A stretch of 64,000 bases of DNA from Litoditis marina. Lineage: Eukaryota; Nematoda; Chromadorea; Rhabditida; Rhabditidae. Position numbers and translations under genes: made by a program. The DNA lies in contig OZ038434.1 of assembly GCA_964036275.1 (NCBI GenBank), positions 13,677,259 to 13,741,258 on the forward strand. Direction: 5' to 3'. Positions within the stretch are counted from its first letter, which is position 1. Every line of letters starts with the position of its first letter. Below are positions 12,500-25,500 of the stretch, in pieces. The notes beneath the pieces are model-generated. The model ran no database searches and had not been told where the DNA came from. It saw only the letters and a program-made list of their open reading frames with translations.

Positions 12500-15400
12500 T
12501 CAACTACGAGATTTCAACAATTTATGTGCGAATGATGGCTCACACTCTTTCGTGCTGTAGTGCCTTTTGATATCTTTAATTATGCTGCGTTTGGGAGGAA
12601 GAGTATTCAAATCTTTGCACAGATCACAGAATCCAAAACTTTTCGAGATTATTTCTTCATAATTGGCGTACGAAAAGTAGCTGAAAAATAATGGGATTGA
12701 AGTAAATCGCCGGAAATATTGACGCTAATTTTTTTTACGATTGGCAGCTACAAAAGCGAAAGTAAAGCTAAATGACGGGCCGACAGGATGAACAGTCTGC
12801 GTCTCCCTGACCTGCACATGCTCTACTCGAGCTAGCTGATAATTCGTCTGGCCAATGGACCGAGAAAGAGTTATTTCCAATGGTATGTCCAAGCAGTTTT
12901 CACCATGTTAGCAAAATTTCAGTTGTCTCAGTAACATCATGGTAACACACACTTCTCCGAAAACCATACTCTCGTTTTTTCACGAAACACAAAAAATTAC
13001 CTACTTGCGATACGCGGCTCTATCTTTCCGAAGATAATTGAGATATCTAGCCAACTGCTGTGGGGAGTCATAGTCATCGGCAGCTGAAATCATTTGCTAA
13101 AAGATGTAAAGAGTGTATTCGAAGAATGACATCGCTTCAAACTTCAGACATATCTTCCTGGCATGATATAAAATTGTAACCAAACATCTCATGTTGCGCC
13201 AATTTTCTGTGAATAAATGAGCTCATATGTGTGCTAGAGGCTGCGTTTCTTTGGCGGCGTAGTAATCGCCCCAATCTCACGAGAAGTTTATATGAGTTTC
13301 TCATGAGATACCTCATGAGTTACTCGTGAACTCTCAATGTTGTAGCATAGCAATCAATAGAATCTCATGAGAAGCTCATGCGAATAGCTCATGAGGTATC
13401 TCATGAGATTTTTGAGGAATTGCTACGCCGCCAGGTCTCAACACTGTCTGATTTACGTCGCTACAAAACTGACTGGCCATTTGGGTGGGCATTGTCTGAG
13501 GGCAAAAATTATCAACGAGTCCTTGTCCACTATTCGGCCCGCCGTCAACGACTATTGAATCGATATGCATGAAATGCATTGTTTCACGGCGACGTAGAAG
13601 TAACTTTGCATCTTTAGAGCGACAAACAGTCAACACTCCTCCATTTTCAAAATATGAAGCACCTACATCTCCCTTTAGGAACGAATCACACAGTAACTTA
13701 CCAATAAACATATGATCGGGGACGATGTTCTTGAGCACACTTCGTTTGAGGACCACCGGTACGATAAAGTGTCTGGCTCTGAAGAACTTCTCAGTGACGT
13801 AGTCCTGGCAAACACTGTTCTCGAAGGCCAGGTAGAACATGTGACTTTCTGGAAAAAGTTCCTTTCTGAGCGAAAAATCTTCCTTTGCTTTCATCCACCA
13901 CATCAAGCACGTTCAAGTTAGAACCTAGCGACAGCGACGGTGAGCTCCCACACTGAACAATCGCCTCCCACCCTAATTCTCAGTTGAAACGGAGCCATTT
14001 AACTTCTCCCCTCGCATGGTGGGGGGTGAAGGTAACACAGGAACTATGCCGGCTAAAACGTATAAAGTGGGGGGGGGCAAAGTAAAATGTTACCGCAATA
14101 TGCTGACGAGCACTTACCTCTGCGTTTCACGAAGGTACCTCTGCGTTTCACGAACTATAATCATATGAAAGTGCGAGAAAGTTTTTTTTTCAACCCGGCG
14201 AGATAGTACGTGCAAAACAGAGGTGGTTCTTGCTCATAATTACAGAGTCGCGCGAATTTTCGAGAGGCTAGTGGAATTAATCATAAGTTCTCACTAGCTC
14301 AGAGCTTGCTCTCGTGATGAACCTACAAATCTCTTGAGAGTGAGATAAGGCAGCTTTTTCCAGCTAGGCAAGGGGGGGGGGGAGGCAGAAGGAATGCTAA
14401 TTGAGATACCGCTGGGTACCTGAATATACCATTACGTGTTGAATCAAACTGAACTTTCTGCGCCGTATGCTAGTCTTTCTGGCCAGTGAAATACGTTTCA
14501 CGCAATCAAACAATACTTTTACGCGAACCAACCACGTCTCCTCTTTCTCACCTATCAAGTCCATCTCACACGTTGGGTTTGATCGAGAACAACTGGTCGT
14601 GCTGTTGTAGCACTTTCCCTGCAGCGTGACCTCGGTGTGTTTTCTCAATTCCGCAGAGTAGTCTTCTCTTCTAGAATCCGTACGACAATGCGACACAAAT
14701 GCCAACGAACCGAACTTCTTCTTCGCCATGGCGTTGTCTATCTGAAACACGTACACATTGTTTCTGAAAATTTTCGTGTACACGTCACAACGTATTAAGA
14801 AAAAAACCAAACTTCTTTATCCCAGGCTGCGTCTCCCCAAACATGGGATGTGCACCCGCTGGGATGAACTTCCATAATGTGAAACGCGAGAGACACGAGG
14901 TGGATAGAAGGAGCCGGAATGTTCTAGCATTTGAGAGATGTATGGTGGCGTCCTGAGACACGCCCCGCCCCTTTTAGTCGCAAATTCAAGAGGAGGAAAA
15001 TCGTCTTTTTCATGAGTCACACGCGGGATGGTGGCACACAGCAGTAACTGGCCGACATACGAGAGAGCAAGAGAGTACAGACAAGTTACAGAACGCTACC
15101 ATACATCTCTCATACGTACTCTGGGCTTTTTTGACGTATGTACGAGAATTTTTTTGCGTCAATCTTGTTTAATCAGGTTTTTCAAAACGTACAAAATACA
15201 ATGATCAAGGAGATTGAGAAAAACAGTGGTTTTCTCACAAACGTATAGATCTGTATTGGCAAAACGAGAAAGCCTTCCGAATTTCTTTCAAGTGATACAG
15301 ACCTTTTGTTTCATTTGCTCCGGATTGTATGATTCGAGTCGTCTGATAGTCGCGTACTGATTTGCGTAGTTCACACTGCTCGTGGGATGGTACGTCATGG

Positions 15401-18400
15401 AAACATTGAAAAAGTCCGGCGGCACCTGAAGAAAATTGTTTGATGGTATTACTAAACTGATTCACAACTTTCGGTCATTTTTCGCAAAGTAATAGATAGT
15501 TCACGCCTTCTCCAATGATAAAATAAGTACTGTAACAAAGCTATGGGATGAAACGGGATGAAAAGTCCGGGTTGTTAATGAAAACGGCCTCTGAAGTGAA
15601 GGAACTAACTTTGCCAATCATTTCTCCGACGTTAACAGGGGATTCCATGGTGAAAAAGACATACAACTGATGGGGTAGTCGGAGTGGAGGAACCTCGAAA
15701 GAGTCTCTGCTGTGAAACACAATCGCATCAGATCTCCGGAGCACTTCGGGACTGAAGAACTATTTATTATTATTATTTGTATTATTATTTTTATTATTAT
15801 TATTAAAGAAAAACACACAAATAATAAAACACTGTAAAAGACTAGAAAAAGTTTGTAGGTGTCTTATTTTTCCAACTGATGAGATTTTAGCAGCAATGAA
15901 ATTTTGAATGAATTGTGTTTTTTGAGAACACAGCTTTTTTGACTTCCACAATTGAATGCTTGAACAACCTCGTTTAATCCGTTTTTCTTCTCTAAAATCT
16001 GAGTTTTTGTGACGTATAAATGAATCGTAAGTTGAATATAAATCAAATTTTCCACTGCCAGGAAAAGCTCAGGGCATTCAGAGATAAAAGTAAGACGTAG
16101 ATCATGGACCAGGCACCGTAGCAAAGTCATGAAAATCGAGGACCTGATCACATTCTGGCCACATAGTTGCCAACTTTGTATGTATAAGCATAGGGCAGGT
16201 GACCCAAACCTGGGCGAGGTGGTGACCAGATAGTTCAGCTCAAAGGTGACTTTTCATTAGACTTTGCTACGGTGTGTGACTTTGTTATTTGACAAATGAA
16301 GCCTGAAAATGAAAAGTGAAAGTTGATGACACTCACCTCAAACTGTGGGAAATGACCTGACAAGCATTGGGACAACCGTTGACTCGGTAAGCAATAGTAT
16401 GGGTTAGGTTGCCTTTGAAAAAACCATTCCACGCCATAATCACAGGTACTTTTATGGGCGAGACTCTGGGTGACATCTGGAAGTAGGTGAGTGAGCGATT
16501 CTTTGTAGTTTTATCTTTATACACACCACAATTTGACTTTTGAACGAAAAGCAACGGGATAAAACTAGAAACACTATGGTATAGGGAACATAACCATATG
16601 AGCGTTTTCTGGCAAGAGCAAACCGATGAGGTGACTATGGTTTGAATTGTGGTGTAATCAGCGAACACGACATAAACTGTTGATATATTCTAGGAATAGA
16701 ACGAAATTGAACTACAAACATATTTTATCATGAAAATACTTGATGAAAAACTCAAATTTCGATCAAATGCTTACATAGCTGAATATATCTATAAGTGAGT
16801 TGATCTGCGTCCACCGCACACATGAGTATTTTTTTGACTGGAGCGAAAAACAGTGGCATCAAACTACAAGCTCATCATTACGAGACAATGAATAGAACAT
16901 TAGCCAGTCTTGCATGTATCTACTCAACTTTTTTTTATTAAAATGTTTATCTTAAGAAAGTTTTTCTATTTTTAACTAAATATAACACATTTCTCATTTT
17001 AAATACATAATATAATACATTAACGTTATTGTAACTTTTTATACTTTTTGTATTTTACTCACAAGGAAGGTACCCCGGGCTACGCCCGGGTCCCTCCCTT
17101 GATGAGTCTAGGTCGGTGGTTGCGTCGAGATGTTTCTTCCTTTTTTCGTCTTCGAAAGTTCTCTTTAACATAGAGCGCGGTAGTTCTCCTTAACATAGAG
17201 CGCGGTATTTCTCTTTAAAATTTTGCTTAACATAGAATGCGTTATTTCTCTCCAACGTAGAGCGCGGTAGTTATCCTTTACATAGAGTGCGGTGGTCATC
17301 CTTAACATAGAACGCGGTACTCCTATTTAACATAGAGCGCGGAAGTTCTCCTTAACGTAGAGCATGGTAGTTCTCTTTAACATAGAGCGCGGGTAGTTCT
17401 CCTTAACATAGAGCGCGGTATTTCTCTTTAACATTTTGCTTAACATAGAATGATTTCTCTCCAACGTAGAGCGCGGTAGTTATCCTTAACATAGAGTGCG
17501 GTGGTCATCCTTAACATAGAACGCGGTACTCCTCTTTAACATAGAGCGTGGTAGTTCTCTTTAACATAGAGCGCGGGTAGTTCTCCTTAACATAGAGCGC
17601 GGTATTTCTCTTTAACATTTTGCTTAACATAGAATGCGTTATTTCTCTCCAACGTAGAGCACGGTAGTTATCCTTAACATAGAGCGCGGTAATCATCTTT
17701 AACATAGAACGCGGTACTCCTCTCTAGCATGGAGCGCGGAAGTTCTCCTTAACGTAGAGCATGGTAGTTCTCTTTAACATAGAGCGCGGGTAGTTCTCCT
17801 TAACATAGAGCGCGGTATTTCTTTTTAACATTTTGCTTAACATAGAATGATTTCTCTCCAACGTAGAGCGCGGTAGTTATCCCTAACATAGAGTGCGGTG
17901 GTCATCCTTAACATAGAACGCGGTACTCCTCTTTAACATAGAGCGCGGAAGTTCTCCTTAACGTAGAGCGTGGTAGTTCTCTTTAACACAGAGCGCGGGT
18001 AGTTCTCCTTAACATAGAGCGCGGTATTTCTCTTTAACATTTTGCTTAACATAGAATGATTTCTCTCCAACGTAGAGCGCGGTAGTTATCCTTAACATAG
18101 AGTGCGGTGGTCATCCTTAACATAGAACGCGGTACTCCTCTTTAACATAGAGCGTGGTAGTTCTCTTTAACATAGAGCGCGGGTAGTTCTCCTTAACATA
18201 GAGCGCGGTATTTCTCTTTAACATTTTGCTTAACATAGAATGCGTTATTTCTCTCCAACGTAGAGCACGGTAGTTATCCTTAACATAGAGCGCGGTAATC
18301 ATCTTTAACATAGAACGCGGTACTCCTCTCTAGCATGGAGCGCGGAAGTTCTCCTTAACGTAGAGCATGGTAGTTCTCTTTAACATAGAGCGCGGGTAGT

Positions 18401-20838
18401 TCTCCTTAACATAGAGCGCGGTATTTCTTTTTAACATTTTGCTTAACATAGAATGATTTCTCTCCAACGTAGAGCGCGGTAGTTATCCCTAACATAGAGT
18501 GCGGTGGTCATCCTTAACATAGAACGCGGTACTCCTCTTTAACATAGAGCGCGGAAGTTCTCCTTAACGTAGAGCGTGGTAGTTCTCTTTAACACAGAGC
18601 GCGGGTAGTTCTCCTTAACATAGAGCGCGGTATTTCTCTTTAACATTTTGCTTAACATAGAATGCGTTGTTTCTCTCCAACGTAGAGCACGGTAGTTATC
18701 CTTAACATAGAACGCGGTACTCCTCTCTAGCATGGAGCGCGGAAGTTCTCCTTAACGTAGAGCATGGTAGTTCTCTCTAACATAGAGCGCGGTTAGTTCT
18801 TCTCAACATAGAGCGCGGTATTTCTCTTTAACATTTTGCTCAAAATAGAATGCGTTATTTCTCTTTCACGTAGAGCGCGGTAGGTGTCCTTAACATAGAA
18901 CGCGGTACTCCTCTTTAATATAGAGCGCGATAGTTCTTTAACGTCTTCGAAAGTTCTGTTTAACATAGAGTGCGGTAGTTATCCTTAACATAGAGCGCGG
19001 TATTTCTCTTTAACATTTTGCTTAACATAGAATGCGTTATTTCTCTCCAACGTAGAGCACGGTAGTTATCCTTAACATAGAGCGCGGTAATCATCTTTAA
19101 CATAGAACGCGGTACTCCTCTCTAGCATGGAGCGCGGAAGTTCTCCTTAACGTAGAGCATGGTAGTTCTCTTTAACATAGAGCGCGGGTAGTTCTCCTTA
19201 ACATAGAGCGCGGTATTTCTTTTTAACATTTTGCTTAACATAGAATGATTTCTCTCCAACGTAGAGCGCGGTAGTTATCCCTAACATAGAGTGCGGTGGT
19301 CATCCTTAACATAGAACGCGGTACTCCTCTTTAACATAGAGCGCGGAAGTTCTCCTTAACGTAGAGCGTGGTAGTTCTCTTTAACACAGAGCGCGGGTAG
19401 TTCTCCTTAACATAGAGCGCGGTATTTCTCTTTAACATTTTGCTTAACATAGAATGCGTTGTTTCTCTCCAACGTAGAGCACGGTAGTTATCCTTAACAT
19501 AGAACGCGGTACTCCTCTCTAGCATGGAGCGCGGAAGTTCTCCTTAACGTAGAGCATGGTAGTTCTCTCTAACATAGAGCGCGGTTAGTTCTTCTCAACA
19601 TAGAGCGCGGTATTTCTCTTTAACATTTTGCTCAAAATAGAATGCGTTATTTCTCTTTCACGTAGAGCGCGGTAGGTGTCCTTAACATAGAACGCGGTAC
19701 TCCTCTTTAATATAGAGCGCGATAGTTCTTTAACGTCTTCGAAAGTTCTGTTTAACATAGAGTGCGGTAGTTATCCTTAACATAGAGCGCGGTAGTTTTT
19801 CTTAACATAGAGCGCGATAGTTCTTTAACGCCTTCGAAAGTTCTCTTTAACATAGAGCGCGGTAGTTCTCCTTAAAGGGACCGTACCTCTGTAATGTGCA
19901 ATGTAGGTGATTTTTGAACTATGAAAAAAGTCATTTATTCTGCTTTGAGATAAAAGTTTATACCTTACGTACAGAGAGTTTAAAAAACCACATTATTACG
20001 GAGCAAAACAGAAGCGAACAGGATTTGGGTTACTGTAATGCAGCAATCCTTAATCTATCACCGCTTTGTAGTTTTCATGATACTTTTTTTTCACAGATTT
20101 CATATTGGTAATTTTGGCCATGTTTTGAATATGGTTTTGTAATTTTGTGGACATTTTGAAAATTTTGTACGTAGGTGAACTCGGCGGTGTATGTACGTGC
20201 GCGTGGTCGCGCCGCATTTTCGAGAGCACGGAGCAAGACAGGAAGTTGACACCTATATGAATGATTTTGGTTTTTCAATGTGAACAATATCGACTAATCA
20301 GCTCGAACCTCCAAATTAAAGAGGAACGGTCCCTTTAATACAGAGCGCGGTATTTCGGTCTAACATAGAGCGCGGTATTTCTCCTCAACATAGAGCGCCG
20401 TAGTTTTCCTTAGGATAGAGCGTGGAAGTTCTCCTTATAGGATATTAACTGTCCATTTCCAAATTCAAATCCCAGCAACAGCCGATATCAATGGGTTCGG
20501 AAATGAAAAGTGGCCAGTCTCACGTTTCTCCACGTCCTCTCCCTTCTCCTTTTCCAACTACAAAGTGCACCTATATTACAATTCAGAACGGCATTTTGCC
20601 TCATACACACACACACACCAAGCAACGGTTTTATATTAGTAGATAACATTCTGTCTTGCCTTCACTTTTTCTCTTTAATTTCATACGATCAGATATCCTT
20701 CTTCTTACACATTGAGAAATACAAGAAATACCTCACCTTGCGTAAATTGTCGATACCTCTCCCTCCTCCTTCAAACCACAACAAATAAATTGACGCCACC
20801 AAGAGCAACACCAAACACTGCTTCTTTCGATCACCCAT
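12500..20838 (-). CDS. GT10 alpha-1,3-fucosyltransferase-like protein, gene A
   Basis: Eight exons: 20838-20737, 16476-16337, 15751-15610, 15425-15303, 14741-14552, 13848-13702, 13083-13005, 12680-12500. They join without a phase break into 367 residues. GT10 enzymes transfer fucose from GDP-fucose in the Golgi as type II membrane proteins, and exon 1 supplies a short cytoplasmic end and a signal anchor (CLVLLLVASIYLLW). Exon 2 has PVIMAWNGFF; exon 3 DAIVFHSRD and HQLYVFFTMESP; exon 4 DFFNVSMTYHPTS; exon 6 the family signature FYLAFENSVCQDYVTEKFF followed by VPVVL; exon 7 DDYDSPQQLARYLNYL. The start follows GTTTTTCAG|A. All splice sites are canonical. Intron 1 is about 4.3 kb and holds a minisatellite and a MITE. 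The acceptor specificity cannot be predicted. Confidence 0.9.
13252..13433. mobile_element. MITE copy 2 (CATGAG-rich, TGGCGGC ends)
   Basis: The ends TGGCGGCGTAGTAATCGC and ATTGCTACGCCGCCA are near-perfect inverted repeats. The interior repeats CTCATGAGA motifs and matches the element at 348-531. It lies within intron 6 of fucosyltransferase gene A. Confidence 0.8.
14818..14937. mobile_element. Degenerate GCTAGAA palindromic MITE
   Basis: Contains ATCCCAGGCTGCGTCTC, GGGATG repeats and the end CCGGAATGTTCTAGCAT, resembling the elements at 3931-4096 and 32193-32351. One terminus is missing. It sits in intron 4 of fucosyltransferase gene A. Confidence 0.5.
15761..15810. repeat. AAT/ATT microsatellite
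   Basis: Runs of TATTATTATT with minor interruptions in intron 2 of fucosyltransferase gene A. Confidence 0.8.
17062..17101. repeat. GC-rich hairpin heading minisatellite array 1
   Basis: The outer stem is CAAGGAAGG / CCTCCCTTG and the inner stem CCCGGGC / GCCCGGG. The outer arms match the hairpins at 53432, 55863 and 58144, while the inner stem differs. About 90 bp downstream the minisatellite begins. Confidence 0.8.
17150..19871 (+). repeat. Minisatellite array 1 (about 25-bp units, higher-order repeats)
   Basis: Tandem units of about 25 bp with core TAACATAGAGCGCGGTAG plus TTCTC(C/T)TT. Variants include AACGTAGAGCAC, AACATAGAACGC and a longer spacer TTTAACATTTTGCTTAACA. Large blocks are duplicated: a stretch at 17511-17705 recurs exactly at 18117-18311 (606-bp shift), and one at 18539-18733 recurs at 19331-19525 (792-bp shift). 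The whole array lies in intron 1 of fucosyltransferase gene A. Confidence 0.95.
19876..20334. mobile_element. TTAA-flanked MITE inside minisatellite
   Basis: 459 bp, flanked on both sides by TTAA (19872-19875 and 20335-20338). The ends are AGGGACCGTACCTCT and AGAGGAACGGTCCCT. Removing it and one TTAA restores a normal minisatellite unit (TTCTCC-TTAA-TACAGAGCGCGG). The TTAA target and GGGACCGT ends suggest mobilisation by a piggyBac-type transposase. No ORF of substance. A diverged relative ends near 54346. Confidence 0.85.
20335..20437 (+). repeat. Minisatellite array 1, distal part
   Basis: Continuation of the same units (AACATAGAGCGCGGTATTTC) after the inserted MITE, ending about 300 bp before exon 1 of fucosyltransferase gene A. 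Confidence 0.85.
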
Positions 20839-20934
20839 TCTGAAAAACGGTAATATCAGCAAAACAGTTGTCGTTTGATCCTGAAAAGAGTACCATCACG
20901 TGAAATTGTGGTTAACTATAGTAGAAGTAAATTG

Positions 20935-21010
20935 AATAGTCACGTAACATTCAAGCATTGTGCACTATGTCATTGCACGTTTCTGGATTTCACGTAAATG
21001 TGCAATTGCC
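20935..21010 (-). mobile_element. AGTCACGT MITE, fragment
   Basis: Contains AATAGTCACGT, GTGCACT, GCACGTTTCTGGATTTCACGT and GTGCAATTG in the reverse order of the copies at 24367, 26660 and 28465. Confidence 0.55.
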
Positions 21011-21544
21011 TAAAAGTATAAAGTAGTTTGATCTGAAAAGTGCCACCCTCGTATTGTTGAATATTATAGAACCTGATTGTTTTAAACCGTCTGGTATGTT
21101 TTTCATCGAACAGAGATTGATGATTTAATCAAGTTTTATCTAAGAATCAAACCTGAAGAAGAGGGTGATAACTAAGTCTGTTTTAACAAAAATCTGTAGT
21201 TTTGAAAAGTGTGTTTGGGGTGCAGACTGTCCGCTAACAAGTCTGATTCATCTAGTTGTTCTTATTAGCAAAACATCTCAGTCACTTCTAGGCATGACAA
21301 GAAACAATGACTGTTTAATGTTTAATTGTTTAAACATAACTGAGGTACCGGAATAGCTATGACCGAACTACAACATTAAGATGAAAACCAAATCTTTGTT
21401 TTTAGTAAAGTGTATGTATGTATGTGATTGGAGTGTTATTAACTGTAATGAGCATTGATTCAGCTTAATCATAATTTTGTGTGTGGTTCTTTACTGTAGT
21501 TTAGGTTTGCGCCAATTTAGTCTGTGTTTGCGCCAATTTAGTCG

Positions 21545-21600
21545 TCGCCAACGGAATGGCGGAAGGGTACTGTATATCTCACTTTCCGCTGTGTACGCAC
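21545..21600 (+). mobile_element. SINE 5' fragment
   Basis: Reads CGTCGCCAACGGAATGGCGG then GGGTACTGTATATCTCACTT, the same block found next to the tRNA-like parts at 25560-25775, 26470-26655 and 28296-28480. Confidence 0.55.
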
Positions 21601-22597
21601 TCATGTCTTCGATTCCAAAATATAAAGTGAAGCCTAAGAGTGACTAAGAATGGAAAAGACTATGAACGACAACCAATTTTGAGTTACTCTTTTGCATTAA
21701 CTCGATAGTTCAAACAATGTCTAAAACTGACAGGAACAAAAACTTAAAACAAATCGACTAAATTATCAACGTCTCTGGCTATTTTCACTATATAAAACCT
21801 GTGAAAAGTTGTCAATGTGCTATTTTTCATGTCATGAAACAAAATGCAAATGCTCAATTAGGAAAATATCAAGCTTTGTGCAATCAGATTCACACCCTTG
21901 TTGTGGAAAACATGAAGAATAGAACATTCGAGTTTGTTGAATTGTCATCATAAGCTCGATGTATATGACGTTTCTACAGCGATGACACTTAAATTTCGGG
22001 TAACTATGAGAGATAGTTTAGAAAGAAAAAAACACAGAGAAAGAAGATAAACTAAAATTGAATGATATCTTGTGCTTCCAACCAAGCACGAACGAAGGAA
22101 GAAAATAGAACAACACGATTACGTGAATTACCTGCATGTGAACGCGCTCCGCTGTTATGCTAATTGCGAACATGTCGAAAGTAAACCAGGCGAACATGTA
22201 AATTCTCTCATATACTAATCATGAGTGACGTGATCCTACATGGCCTAGTATTTTCCTGTTCTTTTAGTTGAATGTTTTGTTCTCATAAAGAACACGACAT
22301 TTTTTTCTGTCATTGGAAATGTTTGAACCGATGATTGTTAATTTGAGAATATTGTTGTTGTTGTTTTGCAGCCATTTCGGAGTGACTTGACTAGGCAATA
22401 AAATAGGTGGTGAACGTTAAATACCGAAATTCGATTTTTTCCCCAACTCAGAAATTTGACATTTTCTGGAAATTTTTAGCCGGAAATTAGGAAATCTTAA
22501 ACACATGGAAATCTTCAACACCTTCATTTAAATAACAACAAACAATTTATTGAAAAATTATTTTCACAAACAACCCATAATCCTCCCGGTAAACATA

Positions 22598-25500
22598 TTA
22601 ATTATTCAAAAGTTTGAGAGCGAAATTGAATTCACATTGTTCGTGCATGAAAAAAGTTCTGATGTTCTCGATTCTACCCGTTTTTTGTGGCCACTTATTG
22701 AGATCTTTGCACAGTTCACAGAAGCCGGACGGTTTCGGAACAATCTCCAGATACTTTTTCCACGAGAAGTAGCTGAAAATTTGATGATTGATGATTGGTC
22801 TTTCCTTTTCTTGTTTTAGTTAGTTTTTTTTAAATATTTTAGTGACCTCAAAAAACACCAGATTGAGTAATTTGAATTCGCTCAATTGTAGAAAGAGCTC
22901 TGAAAGAGATGGTCAATTTTCCATCCGATTCTTATTTCGAGACGAAACTGTTACAATAGGCGAGAAGATATCACACGTAATAAAAAATAATGTATGTTTC
23001 ATAAAAATGTTTATAGTGTTTCTGTCGATTTCCACAAAACACTAAGATGACACACTTGCGATACGCGGCTCTATCTTTGCGAAGATAATTGAGATAGTCA
23101 GCCAACTGCTGTGGAGAGTCATAGTCATCGGCAGCTGGAAAAAGGCTGTGATTCGGAACGTCGTTATGCGTTGGTCTTGGTTGATAGATGTGTATTTTGA
23201 AAGGAACAACGTGAAAAGTTGGATTTGCGGGTGAAAACCATGTTCCAAAATGTGTCCGATTACTGCCGGTGAATATAAAAGAAACAATATACGTGTGACA
23301 CACATTAATATTTGTGATCATTTAAAGTAGAACGATTATCTGAACCAATCCCCACGTATCGGTCCTTTGAACTACAATTGAAAAATGTATTGCAGTTTGA
23401 AGGACCGAACCGTTGGGACTTGTCCACATAGTCGCCCTTCTTCAAATATGAAGAGCAGTGTTGAGGCTTTTATCACACTTAATTTGTCTTTTAATTTCAC
23501 AAGTAAGACGTGTCTGAAAAAGTAGAGGACGTCAAGATAAAATGAGGTGAAAAGTTTCCTTTTGAAGTTTTTTGTCGTTTTCTATCTCCAAAAGTCCGAC
23601 AAGTGAGACTTGCATGTTGAAAATCAGGGTACCGGGCTAATCAAGCATACCTCGAAACTCACCAATAAACATATGATCGGGGACAATATTTCTGAGCACC
23701 TTTCTTTTCAGTACAACCGGTACAATAAAATGTTGAGCTTTGAAAAACTTCTCAGTGACGTAGTCCTGGCAAACACTGTTCTCGAAGGCCAGGTAGAACA
23801 TGTGGCTTTCTGGAAAAGTAGACAACTTGAATTTTCACAGGACTTTTCTGGCGTTTTTCTACTTAGAACACTTTCGAATGTGCAGCATCTCAATACATTC
23901 TGATCATATGGAACACAACGTATCTGAACGAACGCATTTGAATCAACTCTACAGGATAACCTACTTGAGTGAGCTAGAAAACCCTGGCTTCATCAAACAA
24001 GTATGTTCAAACAAGTATGTATATACAAACAATATATAACACACGTTCAGAAAGTATGAAAACATGCTCACCTAACAGTTCCGTTTCGCAGGTTCCGGTG
24101 AATCTGGGACAGTGGTGAGAATTTTGAAAGCAGTTTCCGTACAGACTGACTTCTGTGTGTTTTATCAGTTCCTTTACGTACTTCTCTCGTTTCGAATTGG
24201 TGTGGCAGTTCGAGACGAACATCAAGGAACCCAACGTCTTTCTCGACATCGCCATGTCGATCTAAAAGATATTGAAGTAAACCTGCTGTTTCTCAATTGG
24301 GAGAGGGTACAGTCATTCTCATCTCTACGTCTCATTTTTAGCTTACGGAAAACTTGTGTAAACTGTCAGTCAATCGCACAGTCACGTAACACATGTTAAA
24401 CACAGCAGAACTCGAAAACGTGAAACGACAAAGTGCACACTAATCCTTAGAATGCTAACTCTACGTGAATATTCAAGAAACTTCTAGTGTAGTTCCATTT
24501 CTGAACCCTATTGTATAGTTCGCACATTTCCCAACTGGACTTGGCAGCTTGCCAATGAAATTTCAAGGCAGTTTTTGAACATGCTGAATTACTTCAAAAC
24601 AATAGACATTTTTGTGAAGTGTTCTTTCTCTTAGTTATAAATCGCATTTAACAAAATTTTCTGTGAAATATATGTTTTCTCTAAATAACATTCTTCCAAA
24701 GTTTCCGACACGCTGCCAACGAGTCCAGTTGGGAAATGTGAGCACTATAGGAGATTTTCAAAATTTGGATGCTTATTGTGGTAACATGTTGATGATGGAA
24801 GTCCCGAGCTCACATTATGTACATTAATGCGGAATTTAATATTGTTTAGGTATTCTTTTCAGTTGAATCGTGGCATTTGGGAATCGAAAAAAATGGGGGT
24901 CAAACCTTTTTCTCCACCTCTGCAACCTCAACAGGGTCGACAGGACGGAATGATCCATAGGGATCAGCATAGTTGAGATCAGTCGCCGGATGATAGGTCA
25001 TGGACATATTGAAGAAATCCGGTGGCACCCGAAAACAGAGACATTTTCAGGTTAACTTAAAAGAATACGGTCTCTAACAGTACTCAGAACGAGCGTCGTT
25101 GCATAACAGTAATTTACTGTTTCTACAGCGTGGCTATCATATATATTGCTTTCCCTCTCGTCGTCTGACGTCTCTTCGGGGCACACTGTGTATCTAGATT
25201 TGTTGCAATACAGTTTCGACAAAACGCGAATTTGTAATCAACAGAGCGCGTTCCAAGTATGGGTTAGCTAACACTTCCTCAAATTGGCCTGTCCGATTCT
25301 TGGAAATCTTTTCTGACAGAGGTAGAGAAGTGGAAAGAAAGGGTGGAGATCTCTCTGACAGCCATAATTGTTTCGGAAGCAAGGGCTAGTTTAGTTGTTG
25401 AAGTTCGCTTGGGCTAGAAATAAACTGAAATAGGTACTTGACTCGATCTGGCTGTTTTTTTAAAAATTATTCTCACGGCGTTTCAGTCGAAATGCGAAAC

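Larger units (their letters stand above)
20839..22597. other. Intergenic DNA between fucosyltransferase genes
   Basis: No gene supported. It holds a reverse copy of the AGTCACGT MITE at about 20935-21010 and a 5' SINE fragment at about 21545-21600. Confidence 0.5.

Noticed and set aside
17511..19525. Several identical 64-codon ORFs within array 1
   Set aside because: They are by-products of the repeat translated in one frame (YVKENYRALC-like), with no start or splice context.
17150..19871. Direct repeats suggesting a CRISPR array
   Set aside because: Units are contiguous with no unique spacers of constant length, units vary, and the context is eukaryotic. They are minisatellites.
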